Counted from the first letter of the stretch, positions 1 to 5,932 are shown. The stretch is 13,632 nucleotides of DNA from Candidatus Omnitrophota bacterium (GCA_903907475.1 CAIVOB010000146.1:1-13632), one strand, 5' to 3'. Made by a program: numbers and translations. The notes: generated by a model from the sequence alone, not told the origin.

Positions 1-164
1 GTATAATAATCAGTATATTTAAAATCTAGTGCTTGAGATTCAAAATCAAAATTACCAAATTTTCGTTTTAATTGAGTTTTGGCTTTAATAAAAATAGCCT
101 CATCTTGATAGAGGAGGCCTACGACAAGCTTTACCGTTGGATTATATTTTTTAACTTTTCCCAC
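1..164 (-). CDS. DUF4416 family protein, N-terminal part (cut by window edge)
   Basis: This is an open reading frame on the minus strand that runs off the left edge, leaving 54 codons. It begins with a GTG at 164-162; the nearest in-frame stop lies four codons upstream, so no earlier ATG is available. The visible protein starts VGKVKKYNPTVKLVVGLLYQ and goes on with a D-E-A-x-F segment and an FGNFDFES segment, ending in YTDYY. The K-L-x-V-G-L-L opening, the acidic 'DExxF...KAK..L...FG..D.ES' stretch and the F-x-YTDYY end match what I recall of DUF4416, a family of roughly 170-180 aa with no established function. It begins 9 bp after the stop of the PilZ gene and is probably the last visible gene of that operon. 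No good ribosome binding site precedes the GTG, so translation may be coupled to the PilZ gene. The family call rests on memory of the pattern and is moderately sure. Confidence 0.72.
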   Translation of the reverse strand, partial: MGKVKKYNPTVKLVVGLLYQDEAIFIKAKTQLKRKFGNFDFESQALDFKYTDYY

Positions 165-173
165 CGCAGATTT

Positions 174-521
174 TTATGGCAAGAACTGGCTGATATACTG
201 GGCAATCTTTTTACGCTGACAATCCGCTAAACGATTGAAGAATATCGCGATATTAAATCCACCGCGCGCTTCATCTTCGCTTCTGACAACCACGCCCTTA
301 CATTCAACAATTGTATTTTTATGCACTTTACCCTTATTCGGCAAACTTAATTTGATCGAAATTTTCGTAAAAGGCGGCATATACTTATCTAAATGGCAAT
401 ATGCCCCCACACTGCTAATATTATGCGTCGAGGTAGAAAAATCATACCCATTTACCGCCACATTCAGCGGCAACTTATGATCTAAGCGCGGATGTAACCT
501 GCGTTCCTTACCCGTCAACAT
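174..521 (-). CDS. PilZ domain protein (c-di-GMP receptor candidate), copy 1
   Basis: A single-domain PilZ protein of 115 aa, about the usual size for a stand-alone PilZ. The two signature c-di-GMP binding elements are both present: an RxxxR motif (R8 to R12, in RRLHPR) and an [DN]xSxxG motif (N34, S36, G39, in NISSVG). The remainder alternates in a beta-barrel-like pattern and ends in a short helix near residues 100-113. PilZ proteins bind c-di-GMP and pass the signal to motility, pilus, secretion or polysaccharide machinery; no partner domain is attached here, so the target must be another protein. The start ATG (521-519) has an AAGGAA-type ribosome binding site that overlaps the end of the upstream zinc-protein gene. 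The gene is third in a minus-strand operon with another PilZ gene. Ligand binding is inferred from the motifs only. Confidence 0.88.
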   Translation of the reverse strand: MLTGKERRLHPRLDHKLPLNVAVNGYDFSTSTHNISSVGAYCHLDKYMPPFTKISIKLSLPNKGKVHKNTIVECKGVVVRSEDEARGGFNIAIFFNRLADCQRKKIAQYISQFLP

Positions 522-531
522 CAGTTTTTCC

Positions 532-717
532 TTATTTAGCCTCAGTTTTGGATTTAGCCTTAAACGTGCGCCAACATTTCTTACTACAGTAAAATTTACC
601 GTCGCGATAATACTTCTTAAGCTTCTTAATTAGCTTATTACAAGCTAAACAATTAGTTTGTTTTTCAACCTTGGGCTTATCTTCAGTTTTAGTTTCTTTA
701 ACTTCCGGTGCGGACAT
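532..717 (-). CDS. Mini zinc-binding protein, TRASH-like
   Basis: A 61-aa protein with a charged, disordered-looking N-terminal third (about 20 residues rich in E, K, T), a four-cysteine metal site, and a lysine-rich tail. The cysteines are spaced CX2C-X17-CX3C: C23 and C26 in NCLACNK, then two more in YCSKKCW. The second half, YYRDGKFYCSKKCWRTFK, looks like the TRASH/MYM type of treble-clef zinc finger (aromatic-x-x-F/Y-C-S-x-x-C-x-x-x-F). Such small proteins are thought to act in metal sensing or handling, or as accessory zinc fingers; no specific role can be given here. A GAAAGGAAA ribosome binding site precedes the ATG. It sits between two PilZ genes, 10 bp from the downstream one and 28 bp from the upstream one, so it is probably co-transcribed with them. 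Its reality is well supported by the conserved cysteine pattern and spacing. Confidence 0.75.
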   Translation of the reverse strand: MSAPEVKETKTEDKPKVEKQTNCLACNKLIKKLKKYYRDGKFYCSKKCWRTFKAKSKTEAK

Positions 718-745
718 GCTTTAGTTTCCTTTCATTAATTAATGA

Positions 746-1090
746 TTAACCTAACTGCATATTAATAAAATCTCGCAGGTAGTTCTTTTCAAATAAATCA
801 AACTCCACAAACTTAATCCCCAGCTGATTACGATCCGAATGCGCGATAGGAGCAGACCATGCCACTGTTCCCATCGGTTTTAAGATCCGATTTAAAACAT
901 TAATCTCAAACATTACCGGCGTAGCTGTAGGAATAAACTTAGAACTGGTAAAACGCAACCCCCCGCAACTGATATCATTACTCACGCCATTATCAAAATC
1001 CGCTTTTCCGCGAACTTGATAACGTAATTCTAAATTAAGCCCCAAACGCTCGGTACTACGATGATCTTTAGATTTTTCAATAATAACCAT
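746..1090 (-). CDS. PilZ domain protein (c-di-GMP receptor candidate), copy 2
   Basis: A 114-aa single-domain PilZ protein and the first gene of the minus-strand operon. The RxxxR motif is R11-R15 (RSTER) and the second motif is D39-I-S41-C-G-G44, a canonical DxSxxG. Near the C-terminus the stretch RNQLGIKFVEF resembles the 'xxGVxF' strand that closes the PilZ barrel. It differs strongly from the other PilZ copy beyond the motifs, so the pair is an old duplication or two independent recruits rather than a recent tandem copy. The ATG at 1090-1088 is preceded only by a weak purine stretch (TTGGATAAAT). A well-formed promoter lies 54-82 bp upstream in the divergent control region. Binding of c-di-GMP is an inference from the motifs. 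The nearby GAF/HD-GYP protein (5906-6979) is a candidate enzyme for degrading the ligand. Confidence 0.88.
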   Translation of the reverse strand: MVIIEKSKDHRSTERLGLNLELRYQVRGKADFDNGVSNDISCGGLRFTSSKFIPTATPVMFEINVLNRILKPMGTVAWSAPIAHSDRNQLGIKFVEFDLFEKNYLRDFINMQLG

Positions 1091-1143
1091 ATTTATCCAA
1101 TTTTAATTATTGAAAAGGCTTTCTTTGCCCCTCTTGAGTTAAA

Positions 1144-1172
1144 AATATAACACATATTCTTAAACCTGTCAA
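1144..1172 (-). promoter_or_regulatory. Promoter of the PilZ operon (sigma70 type)
   Basis: Read on the minus strand there is a consensus -35 TTGACA (1172-1167), a 17-bp spacer, and a -10 TATATT (1149-1144). The predicted start of transcription is near 1137, giving a leader of about 45 nt before the PilZ ATG at 1090. The leader contains an AGGGGC...GCCTTT imperfect hairpin with several G-U pairs, which is too weak to call regulatory. Confidence 0.6.
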
Positions 1173-1184
1173 TAGTTTACAAGC

Positions 1185-1212
1185 TTTACAAAATTTACTT
1201 TTTTGTTATAAT
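1185..1212 (+). promoter_or_regulatory. Promoter of the exeA/gspB-like operon (sigma70 type)
   Basis: A -35 element TTTACA (1185-1190), a 16-bp spacer and a perfect -10 TATAAT (1207-1212) stand just upstream of the ATPase gene. The predicted transcript start is near 1219, which is exactly where the ribosome binding site begins and only about 12 nt before the start codon, so the leader would be extremely short. The -35 elements of the two divergent promoters are only about 12 bp apart, so one bound regulator could affect both operons. Confidence 0.65.
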
Positions 1213-1218
1213 GGTTCC

Positions 1219-1226
1219 GAGGTGAT
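1219..1226 (+). promoter_or_regulatory. Ribosome binding site that fixes the TTG start at 1231
   Basis: GAGGTGAT is an eight-base match to the anti-Shine-Dalgarno sequence and lies four bases before TTG at 1231, with the GAGG core eight bases away. It supports the TTG start (MYCKYYGLKERPF...), which also matches the usual opening of ExeA-type ATPases. Confidence 0.7.
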
Positions 1227-1230
1227 TTAA

Positions 1231-2055
1231 TTGTACTGTAAATATTATGGGTTAAAAGAGCGGCCTTTCAACGTTACCAGCGACCCTTCCTTTTTTTTCT
1301 CCAGCAAAAAACATAAAGAAGCGATTTCGCATCTGCTTTACGGAGTTTCCCAAAGAAAAGGAATCATTGTTTTAACCGGCGAAATCGGTACGGGCAAAAC
1401 CACGATTTGCCGCTTTTTCTTAAACCAAGTCACCAAAAACGTTAAAACGGCTTTTATTCTCAACCCTACTTTTTCAGAGGTGCAACTCTTGGAATCGATC
1501 ATTAAAGATTTTGGTCTTTCGTCTAAAAATCGAACTAAACTCGGAATGGTTTTAGAACTGAACAATTTTCTCTTGCGGGAATCACAAGCCGGTAATAATC
1601 TCGTATTAATTGTAGATGAAGCCCAAAACCTTAAACCTGATTTACTAGAACAAATTCGGCTCCTTTCTAACCTAGAAACCGAAAAAGATAAACTCTTGCA
1701 GGTAATTTTAGTCGGTCAACCGGAACTTAATAACCGCCTTAATCTTCATGACTTAAGGCAATTACGCCAAAGAATTATGGTCAGATATCATATTACCCCG
1801 CTAGATCAAGATGAGATTAAATCCTATATCAATCATCGTTTAGAAATCGCCAGCACCGACAAAAAAATTGTATTCACCGATGAAGCAATTAGCATGATCA
1901 GCCGCTTTTCCTCCGGCACGCCCAGATTAATTAATATGATCTGTGACCGCGCGCTTTTAGCCGGATATGTCAGCGAAACTAATCAGATTGATTTTAATAT
2001 TCTTAAAAAATGCACGGAAGAATTGGATTCTTATTCGGTGGGCCAAACGGCATGA
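1231..2055 (+). CDS. ExeA/GspA/MshM-type AAA+ ATPase
   Basis: A 274-aa AAA+ ATPase of the ExeA (GspA) family. It opens with the family hallmark YYGLKERPFNVTSDPSFFF (residues 5-23). Walker A is GEIGTGKTT (50-58), Walker B LVLIVDEAQNL (124-134), a sensor-1 region VGQPEL (161-166), and a late GTPRLIN (229-235) typical of the family's lid. In Aeromonas-type systems ExeA works with ExeB to help the secretin ring pass and assemble through peptidoglycan; the related MshM serves the MSHA pilus. Full-length ExeA carries a membrane segment and peptidoglycan-binding tail after the ATPase; this protein stops after the ATPase lid, so it is the short form and should be cytoplasmic. The TTG start is backed by a strong ribosome binding site. 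The next gene encodes a GspB-like protein in an ATGA overlap, which is the expected partner. Which secretin it serves cannot be told from this window. Confidence 0.9.
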   Translation: MYCKYYGLKERPFNVTSDPSFFFSSKKHKEAISHLLYGVSQRKGIIVLTGEIGTGKTTICRFFLNQVTKNVKTAFILNPTFSEVQLLESIIKDFGLSSKNRTKLGMVLELNNFLLRESQAGNNLVLIVDEAQNLKPDLLEQIRLLSNLETEKDKLLQVILVGQPELNNRLNLHDLRQLRQRIMVRYHITPLDQDEIKSYINHRLEIASTDKKIVFTDEAISMISRFSSGTPRLINMICDRALLAGYVSETNQIDFNILKKCTEELDSYSVGQTA

Positions 2056-2555
2056 GCATAATTAACGAAGCATTAAAAAAAACTGAACGCACGATCCAAG
2101 AAAATGCACACCCCGCCGCGCCAAGCACAAAACCGAAAAAAGCTTTCTTCTCTTACATGCTCTATGGCTTAATACTAGTTATCGGGATTATACTAAGTAA
2201 TTATGTTTTTAACCTTATTCGTATAAATACCGCGGCAAAACAAAATCTTAAAAAAACTTCTCCGACAGTAACTGTGCTCACGAATATCTCACTACCCTCA
2301 AAAACGGAAACCAAAAATGAAATCACTTCAACTTCTAGCCCACTTAACGCGGAACCGGAAATAAAACCAAAAGCGGAAGTTAATTTCGTCTTAAATGGAA
2401 TATTTTTTTCAGGAAATGATACTTATGCTTTAATCAATAATCAAATTGTGCGCAACGGGGACCTTATAGAAGGGGCAAAAATAATAAAAATCACTGTCAA
2501 AACCGTAGAGATTGATAATGCGGGTCAAATTATTACTCTTTCCACGCTCAGATAA
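2052..2555 (+). CDS. GspB/ExeB-like inner-membrane protein
   Basis: A 167-aa single-pass membrane protein. I chose ATG at 2052, which overlaps the TGA of the ATPase gene (ATGA), instead of an ATG at 2010, because MSIINEALKKTERTIQ is the typical start of GspB-like proteins (MSxIxEALKK). A membrane segment follows at about residues 34-57, then a variable Thr/Ser/Lys/Pro-rich linker (about 60-110), and a compact C-terminal domain (about 112-167) starting FVLNGIFFSGNDTYALINNQ. That domain, with its 'L-N-G-I-x-x-S-x-x-x-x-Y-A-x-I-N' pattern and later GDLIEG, matches the periplasmic GspB C-terminal domain. Such proteins partner ExeA-type ATPases in secretin assembly. No strong ribosome binding site is visible, in keeping with translational coupling. 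It ends 4 bp from the convergent aroB stop, with no terminator hairpin between them. Confidence 0.8.
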   Translation: MSIINEALKKTERTIQENAHPAAPSTKPKKAFFSYMLYGLILVIGIILSNYVFNLIRINTAAKQNLKKTSPTVTVLTNISLPSKTETKNEITSTSSPLNAEPEIKPKAEVNFVLNGIFFSGNDTYALINNQIVRNGDLIEGAKIIKITVKTVEIDNAGQIITLSTLR

Positions 2556-2559
2556 ACCT

Positions 2560-3648
2560 TTAAATTAACTGCGCAGCGGCACTCCTAATTAAATCCAAAT
2601 TTATATTCCGCACAATTTTAAAACGCCCGATTTCAGGGACAAGCACTAAGCGGTTGACTTTACCAAAAAACTTCTTATCGTAATAATGCGCCTGAATAAT
2701 CTTTTTTAAATTTATACCTTTAACTTTGGTCGGTAAACCGTAATTTTTAATTAATTCCTTAACCCGAAAAAGGTTTTCCGGCTTTAACAACTTTAGCCGA
2801 AAACTTAGATCCAGCGCTGCCAGCATCCCTAAAGCTACCGCCTGACCATGGTTATAACCCCGATATTTACCAGCAGTTTCAATCGCGTGCCCAAAAGTAT
2901 GTCCGAAATTAAGAATTGTTCTTAACCCCTTTTTTTCATATTCATCGCGGCTGACAATCTGAGCTTTAATTTCGCTACAGATACTAACGCATTTAAGTAA
3001 TGCCAGAGAAGATTTCTTTAAAATCTGGGCACGATTATCCTCTAAAAACTTAAAAAACTTTTTATCTCTAATTACAGCGTATTTAATAACCTCCGCCATA
3101 CCCGCAATTAATTGCTCTTGAGTTAAGCTTTGCAGAAAATCAATATCGCTAAACACTAATCGGGGCTGATAAATTGCTCCCACTAAATTTTTACCAAAAT
3201 TTAGATCGACCGCGGTTTTTCCACCAATCGCCGAATCAACCTGCGCTAATAAAGTTGTGGGCACCTGTAAATAATTAATTCCCCGTTTATAAATACTGGC
3301 GACAAATCCCGCTAAATCTCCGATCACCCCTCCACCAAAAGCTAAAATAAAAACTTTTTTTTGCTGCTCAAACTGCGCTAAATCCTGAAGTATCCGGGTG
3401 GCAAGTTCCAGGGACTTACTTTTCTCCCCTTCTGGAATAATTTTAAAACAAAAATTAAAACCATTCTCACTTAAAACCGTGCCAAGCCTACGGCCGTACT
3501 TTTGCTTTAACCAAGAATTAGTAATAATATAGACATCCGTTCCAAGATTTAATTTACGTAATTCTGGACCCAAGCGGGTTAATATTTTTTTACCAATCAG
3601 AATCTCGTAAGAACGCCGGCCTAAATTTACTTTTATTCTTTTTAACAT
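2560..3648 (-). CDS. aroB: 3-dehydroquinate synthase
   Basis: A 362-aa protein, the normal length for AroB, which converts DAHP to 3-dehydroquinate in the second step of the shikimate pathway in the cytoplasm, using NAD and a divalent metal. The signature parts are all visible: PEGEKSK (72-78), the glycine-rich NAD-binding GGGVIGDLAGF (105-115), PTTLLAQVDSAIGGKTAVD (130-148) and the metal ligands E186 (in GMAEVIKY), H250 (in FGHTFGHAIE) and H267 (in YNHGQA). The ATG at 3648 directly abuts the stop codon of the M50 protease gene, with a GGGGTG stretch inside that gene's end as the likely ribosome binding site. It is the last gene of the long minus-strand array and converges on the exeA/gspB-like operon. 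No other shikimate gene is in the window. Confident. Confidence 0.97.
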   Translation of the reverse strand: MLKRIKVNLGRRSYEILIGKKILTRLGPELRKLNLGTDVYIITNSWLKQKYGRRLGTVLSENGFNFCFKIIPEGEKSKSLELATRILQDLAQFEQQKKVFILAFGGGVIGDLAGFVASIYKRGINYLQVPTTLLAQVDSAIGGKTAVDLNFGKNLVGAIYQPRLVFSDIDFLQSLTQEQLIAGMAEVIKYAVIRDKKFFKFLEDNRAQILKKSSLALLKCVSICSEIKAQIVSRDEYEKKGLRTILNFGHTFGHAIETAGKYRGYNHGQAVALGMLAALDLSFRLKLLKPENLFRVKELIKNYGLPTKVKGINLKKIIQAHYYDKKFFGKVNRLVLVPEIGRFKIVRNINLDLIRSAAAQLI

Positions 3649-4275
3649 TTAAAGCACCCCCAAAAATTTAATCGTCAAATCTACCAAAGGCCAAAGCAAA
3701 CGCTCAAACATTCCCAACCAAATAAAAAGAAATAAAATAATAAAACCATACCGTTCAAAATTCACATATTGCTGCGCAAGTTTTTCCGGTAACAATCCCA
3801 TTACAACCCGTGAACCATCTAAAGGCGGGATGGGAATCAAATTAAAAATCGCCAGCACCACATTAATAATCATTAGGTGCAGTAATAAATAATATGCGAT
3901 ACTACCTTGAGGAATAATTTTTAAAATTTGCGCCAAAAAAAATGAAAAAATTAAATTGGCCAGCGGGCCACTAAAGCCGATCCAAATAATATCCCGTTTA
4001 GGATTCTTTAATAACCGATAATTAATTGGCACCGGCTTAGCCGCTCCAAAAACAAAATGCCCGGCAGTAGAAATAAAAAGCACCAGCGGTAAAATGAGCG
4101 TCCAAAATAAATCAATATGCGCTAAAGGGTTTAAAGTTAAGCGTCCGGAAAGTTTAGCGGTAGAATCTCCCAATTTATAAGCAGTCAGGCCATGAGCAAA
4201 TTCATGCGCCGTCATGGCAATAATTAAAAGCCCGAAAGATATTACAAATTGAATAATTAAATGTAATAAATTCAA
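3649..4275 (-). CDS. M50 family membrane metalloprotease (site-2 protease type)
   Basis: A 208-aa, almost wholly membrane-embedded zinc protease of the small YwhC/SpoIVFB-like branch of M50. The zinc motif HEFAH is at 24-28 within the first membrane helix, GPLAN at 103-107, and the third-ligand motif N-x-x-P-x-P-P-LDG at 145-154 (D153). Hydrophobic segments near 5-22, 56-76, 97-120, 126-147 and 175-200 suggest five or six membrane passes. The core is complete and should be active; there is no PDZ domain, unlike RseP. Substrates of this small branch are generally unknown. The start is TTG at 4275, supported by an AAGGAG site (4289-4284) eight bases upstream; no ATG fits better, since the HEFAH helix needs this N-terminus. 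It abuts aroB downstream and follows the SH3b gene by 21 bp. Confidence 0.9.
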   Translation of the reverse strand: MNLLHLIIQFVISFGLLIIAMTAHEFAHGLTAYKLGDSTAKLSGRLTLNPLAHIDLFWTLILPLVLFISTAGHFVFGAAKPVPINYRLLKNPKRDIIWIGFSGPLANLIFSFFLAQILKIIPQGSIAYYLLLHLMIINVVLAIFNLIPIPPLDGSRVVMGLLPEKLAQQYVNFERYGFIILFLFIWLGMFERLLWPLVDLTIKFLGVL

Positions 4276-4283
4276 ACTGTTTT

Positions 4284-4289
4284 CTCCTT
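4284..4289 (-). promoter_or_regulatory. Ribosome binding site for the TTG start of the M50 protease
   Basis: On the minus strand AAGGAG ends eight bases before TTG at 4275. It lies in the 21-bp gap after the SH3b gene and is the main reason for accepting a TTG start. Confidence 0.6.
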
Positions 4290-4296
4290 AAAAAAA

Positions 4297-5142
4297 TTAA
4301 TTTAATGCTTCCAGAGTATCAATTTCGATAATTGGATATCTGCTTGTGGTTGGCGCGTTTATTTTTCCCTGCACCCTAATTTTATGATAATTAAGGCTGT
4401 CTAAACGACGACGATCTCCCATTAAAAGGTAAATTTTCCCCTGCGAGGTCACTAATTTATGCGTGGCTTTACGCCATAAAACTATGCCATATGGGCCAAC
4501 TTCGCCCTCGAGTTCGATTTTCCCTACGCTTAAGGATTCTTTAACCGCTCGCGCTTTAGAAGATAATCCCGGCGCAAGAAATTCTTGCTCACCTTCAGGC
4601 TTAAAAACAAAAGGTCCTTGATTAATAAACTTTTTATTTACCCAGCCATAGCTTTGCGGTAGCGCTTCAATTTTATACCAGCCATTTTCTTCACTACGAA
4701 TATTCACCATAGATAATTTATCAAGCTTACCTAATATCCAAGTGCTTTCGCTCGGTCCTAAGCGAATATTAACTCTATCTCCCACCACTCGAGCACTCAA
4801 ACAGCGCGCAGAATTAGCGGCAAAACTATTCTTATTATCAACGGATAAAGAATTAGCTAAATTAACACACTCTACCAGGTTTTTTTTAATATAAGACGGA
4901 GCCGCTTTAGGCAGGCGAATTTTATACCAATCATATGCCTCTCCCACAACTTGAACAATATCTCCTTTAGCCAGCTTCACAATTACTGCTGCTCCGGTGG
5001 TAGCGTCAACTCTGAGATTTATATCATGCGCGTTAACTTGCCCGCTAAATTCTTTAAAAACCTCAGCGGACGCAGAAGTAGTAAGGGCAAAAAACACCAA
5101 AAATAAAACCCACTTAATTTTAGTTTTAAACTCAAATAACAT
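4297..5142 (-). CDS. Secreted protein with two bacterial SH3 domains
   Basis: A 281-aa exported protein. The N-terminus has a clear signal peptide: positive residues, a hydrophobic core (about 11-20) and a likely signal peptidase I site after ASA at residue 26. Two SH3b-type domains follow, at about 34-90 and 117-174; both contain the N-[IL]-R-x-[GD] strand (INLRVDAT, VNIRLGPS) and a W-Y-K-I strand (DWYKIRLP, NGWYKIEA), with GWVNKKFI closing the second. The C-terminal part (about 205-280) reads as a small beta domain (LEGEVGPYG, KIYLLMGD, IRVQGKI, YPIIEI) that recalls an OB-fold; I do not recognise it as a named family. SH3b domains usually bind peptidoglycan or other wall polymers, so a periplasmic wall-associated role is likely. 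No catalytic domain such as NlpC/P60 is attached. It lies between the small basic protein and the M50 protease genes. Confidence 0.83.
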   Translation of the reverse strand: MLFEFKTKIKWVLFLVFFALTTSASAEVFKEFSGQVNAHDINLRVDATTGAAVIVKLAKGDIVQVVGEAYDWYKIRLPKAAPSYIKKNLVECVNLANSLSVDNKNSFAANSARCLSARVVGDRVNIRLGPSESTWILGKLDKLSMVNIRSEENGWYKIEALPQSYGWVNKKFINQGPFVFKPEGEQEFLAPGLSSKARAVKESLSVGKIELEGEVGPYGIVLWRKATHKLVTSQGKIYLLMGDRRRLDSLNYHKIRVQGKINAPTTSRYPIIEIDTLEALN

Positions 5143-5148
5143 ATAATT

Positions 5149-5448
5149 TTATTTCTTTTCCTGAGCCTTCGGCGCCGCTTTTGAAGCAGTCTTTCCGGCA
5201 TCCTTGGCACCAGGAACAGCAGCAGTCGTTGCCCCAGCAGCACCCGGAGTGGTCGCATCCGCGGCCTTCTCCACCTTCTCCTTTTTCACTTTAATCCTCA
5301 AGGTTTTAATTTTCGGTAAACCATAAACCGAATCCCCTTCTTTCCAATTACCTTTTTCATGCATCTGCCTAATACGCTCGGTACGTTTTAACACCGAACG
5401 CACCTTTTTGTCTTTTTCCGAAATCGTTAATGACGGATGAATGGACAT
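5149..5448 (-). CDS. PVC-type small basic protein with Ala/Lys-rich tail
   Basis: A 99-aa basic protein in two parts. Residues 1-47 (MSIHPSLTISEKDKKVRSVL, then RTERIRQMHEKGNWKEGDSV and YGLPKIK) match what I remember of the small basic protein family shared by Verrucomicrobia and Chlamydiae (TIGR04137 type): MSxHPSL, VLKRxER and WKEGDxVxGLPKxK are its hallmarks. The family is suspected to be ribosome-associated but its function is not settled as far as I know. Residues 56-99 are a low-complexity tail of Ala, Thr, Gly, Pro and Lys with no obvious fold; most family members I recall stop shortly after the GLPKxK motif. The DNA for the tail is visibly GC-richer than its surroundings. A strong AAGGAGG site lies before the ATG, stronger than for its neighbours, hinting at high expression. 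It follows the SPOR gene by 4 bp. Confidence 0.85.
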   Translation of the reverse strand: MSIHPSLTISEKDKKVRSVLKRTERIRQMHEKGNWKEGDSVYGLPKIKTLRIKVKKEKVEKAADATTPGAAGATTAAVPGAKDAGKTASKAAPKAQEKK

Positions 5449-5452
5449 GATA

Positions 5453-5896
5453 TTATAACCTCCTTATACGGCAACCCGCGTAGGTTTTCTGCAAAATAAC
5501 CAGCAGAGGTTGCGCACTTTCTTGATTAGAAAATTTGCCTACGCACAAAACAATAGAATCCCCTTTAGTAAAAGCCAGCGGCGCTAAACCTTTTTTCGCT
5601 AAAACTTGCGCTTCCCGCAAAGCCGGCGCCCGGCTTTTAAATCCCACCACTTGAATTGTGTAAATATCCGAAACCTTGCTTTCGTTTTCAATTAAAACTA
5701 CTTGTTTTCCTTGCTCTACTCCCAAAGAAAAAGAAACAATACTTACCAACACCACTGCCATTAATAAAAGTAAAGTTTTCTCCGAACCTCGCATCCGGCG
5801 AAAAAATGAATCCTTGGGATGCTGCGGCTTATACTGCGTACCATCTAAAGATTGAGTAAAAAGTTCTGATTGAATATAATCCTGTTTTTCAGCCAT
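5453..5896 (-). CDS. SPOR-domain inner-membrane protein
   Basis: A 147-aa protein with a cytoplasmic, polar N-terminus (1-39), one membrane segment (about 40-60, TLLLLMAVVLVSIVSFSLGV), and a periplasmic C-terminal domain (77-147). The latter begins YTIQVVGFKSRAPALREAQ and contains the 'A...L...G..P......G....V.VG.F.....A' spacing typical of SPOR domains, with IVLCVGKFSNQESAQPLL near the end. SPOR domains bind glycan strands stripped of stem peptides and are often found in division or envelope proteins. The ATG has no Shine-Dalgarno sequence, but a strong promoter ends 8 bases before it, so the mRNA may be leaderless. It is followed closely by the small basic protein gene. The SPOR assignment is from the pattern; the specific envelope role is not known. 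Confidence 0.8.
   Translation of the reverse strand: MAEKQDYIQSELFTQSLDGTQYKPQHPKDSFFRRMRGSEKTLLLLMAVVLVSIVSFSLGVEQGKQVVLIENESKVSDIYTIQVVGFKSRAPALREAQVLAKKGLAPLAFTKGDSIVLCVGKFSNQESAQPLLVILQKTYAGCRIRRL
5459..5465 (-). promoter_or_regulatory. Strong ribosome binding site of the small basic protein gene
   Basis: AAGGAGG on the minus strand, ten bases before the ATG at 5448 and inside the end of the SPOR gene. It is one of the best Shine-Dalgarno matches in the minus-strand array, consistent with a highly translated small protein. Confidence 0.6.
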
Positions 5897-5904
5897 GAGT
5901 TGGT

Positions 5905-5932
5905 ATTATAACTTAGGGTTATCCTGTTTCAA
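5905..5932 (-). promoter_or_regulatory. Internal promoter before the SPOR gene
   Basis: On the minus strand: -35 TTGAAA (5932-5927), 16-bp spacer, perfect -10 TATAAT (5910-5905). The -10 overlaps the TAA stop codon of the HD-GYP gene. The predicted transcript start, near 5898, is only about two bases before the SPOR ATG (5896-5894), suggesting a leaderless message and a separate transcript unit for the SPOR, small basic, SH3b, M50 and aroB genes. Confidence 0.6.

Noticed and set aside
235..480. 81-aa plus-strand reading frame opposite the first PilZ gene
   Set aside because: Antisense shadow of a gene with complete PilZ motifs; no domain or initiation signal.
1091..1230. Possible c-di-GMP (GEMM) riboswitch in the PilZ operon leader
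   Set aside because: The leader is only about 45 nt and lacks the conserved two-helix GEMM core; only a weak G-U-rich hairpin is visible.
1338..1565. 75-aa minus-strand reading frame inside the ExeA-type ATPase
   Set aside because: Antisense shadow spanning the Walker A coding region; no features of its own.
2010..2051. Upstream ATG start for the GspB-like protein
   Set aside because: It would add 14 residues encoded inside the ATPase gene; the ATGA overlap at 2052 and the MSIINEALKK family start are better supported.
5019..5258. 79-aa minus-strand reading frame rich in R and L
   Set aside because: It overlaps both the SH3b signal peptide and the small basic protein tail in a shifted frame; its Arg/Leu runs come from the GC-rich Ala/Pro codons of the real tail.
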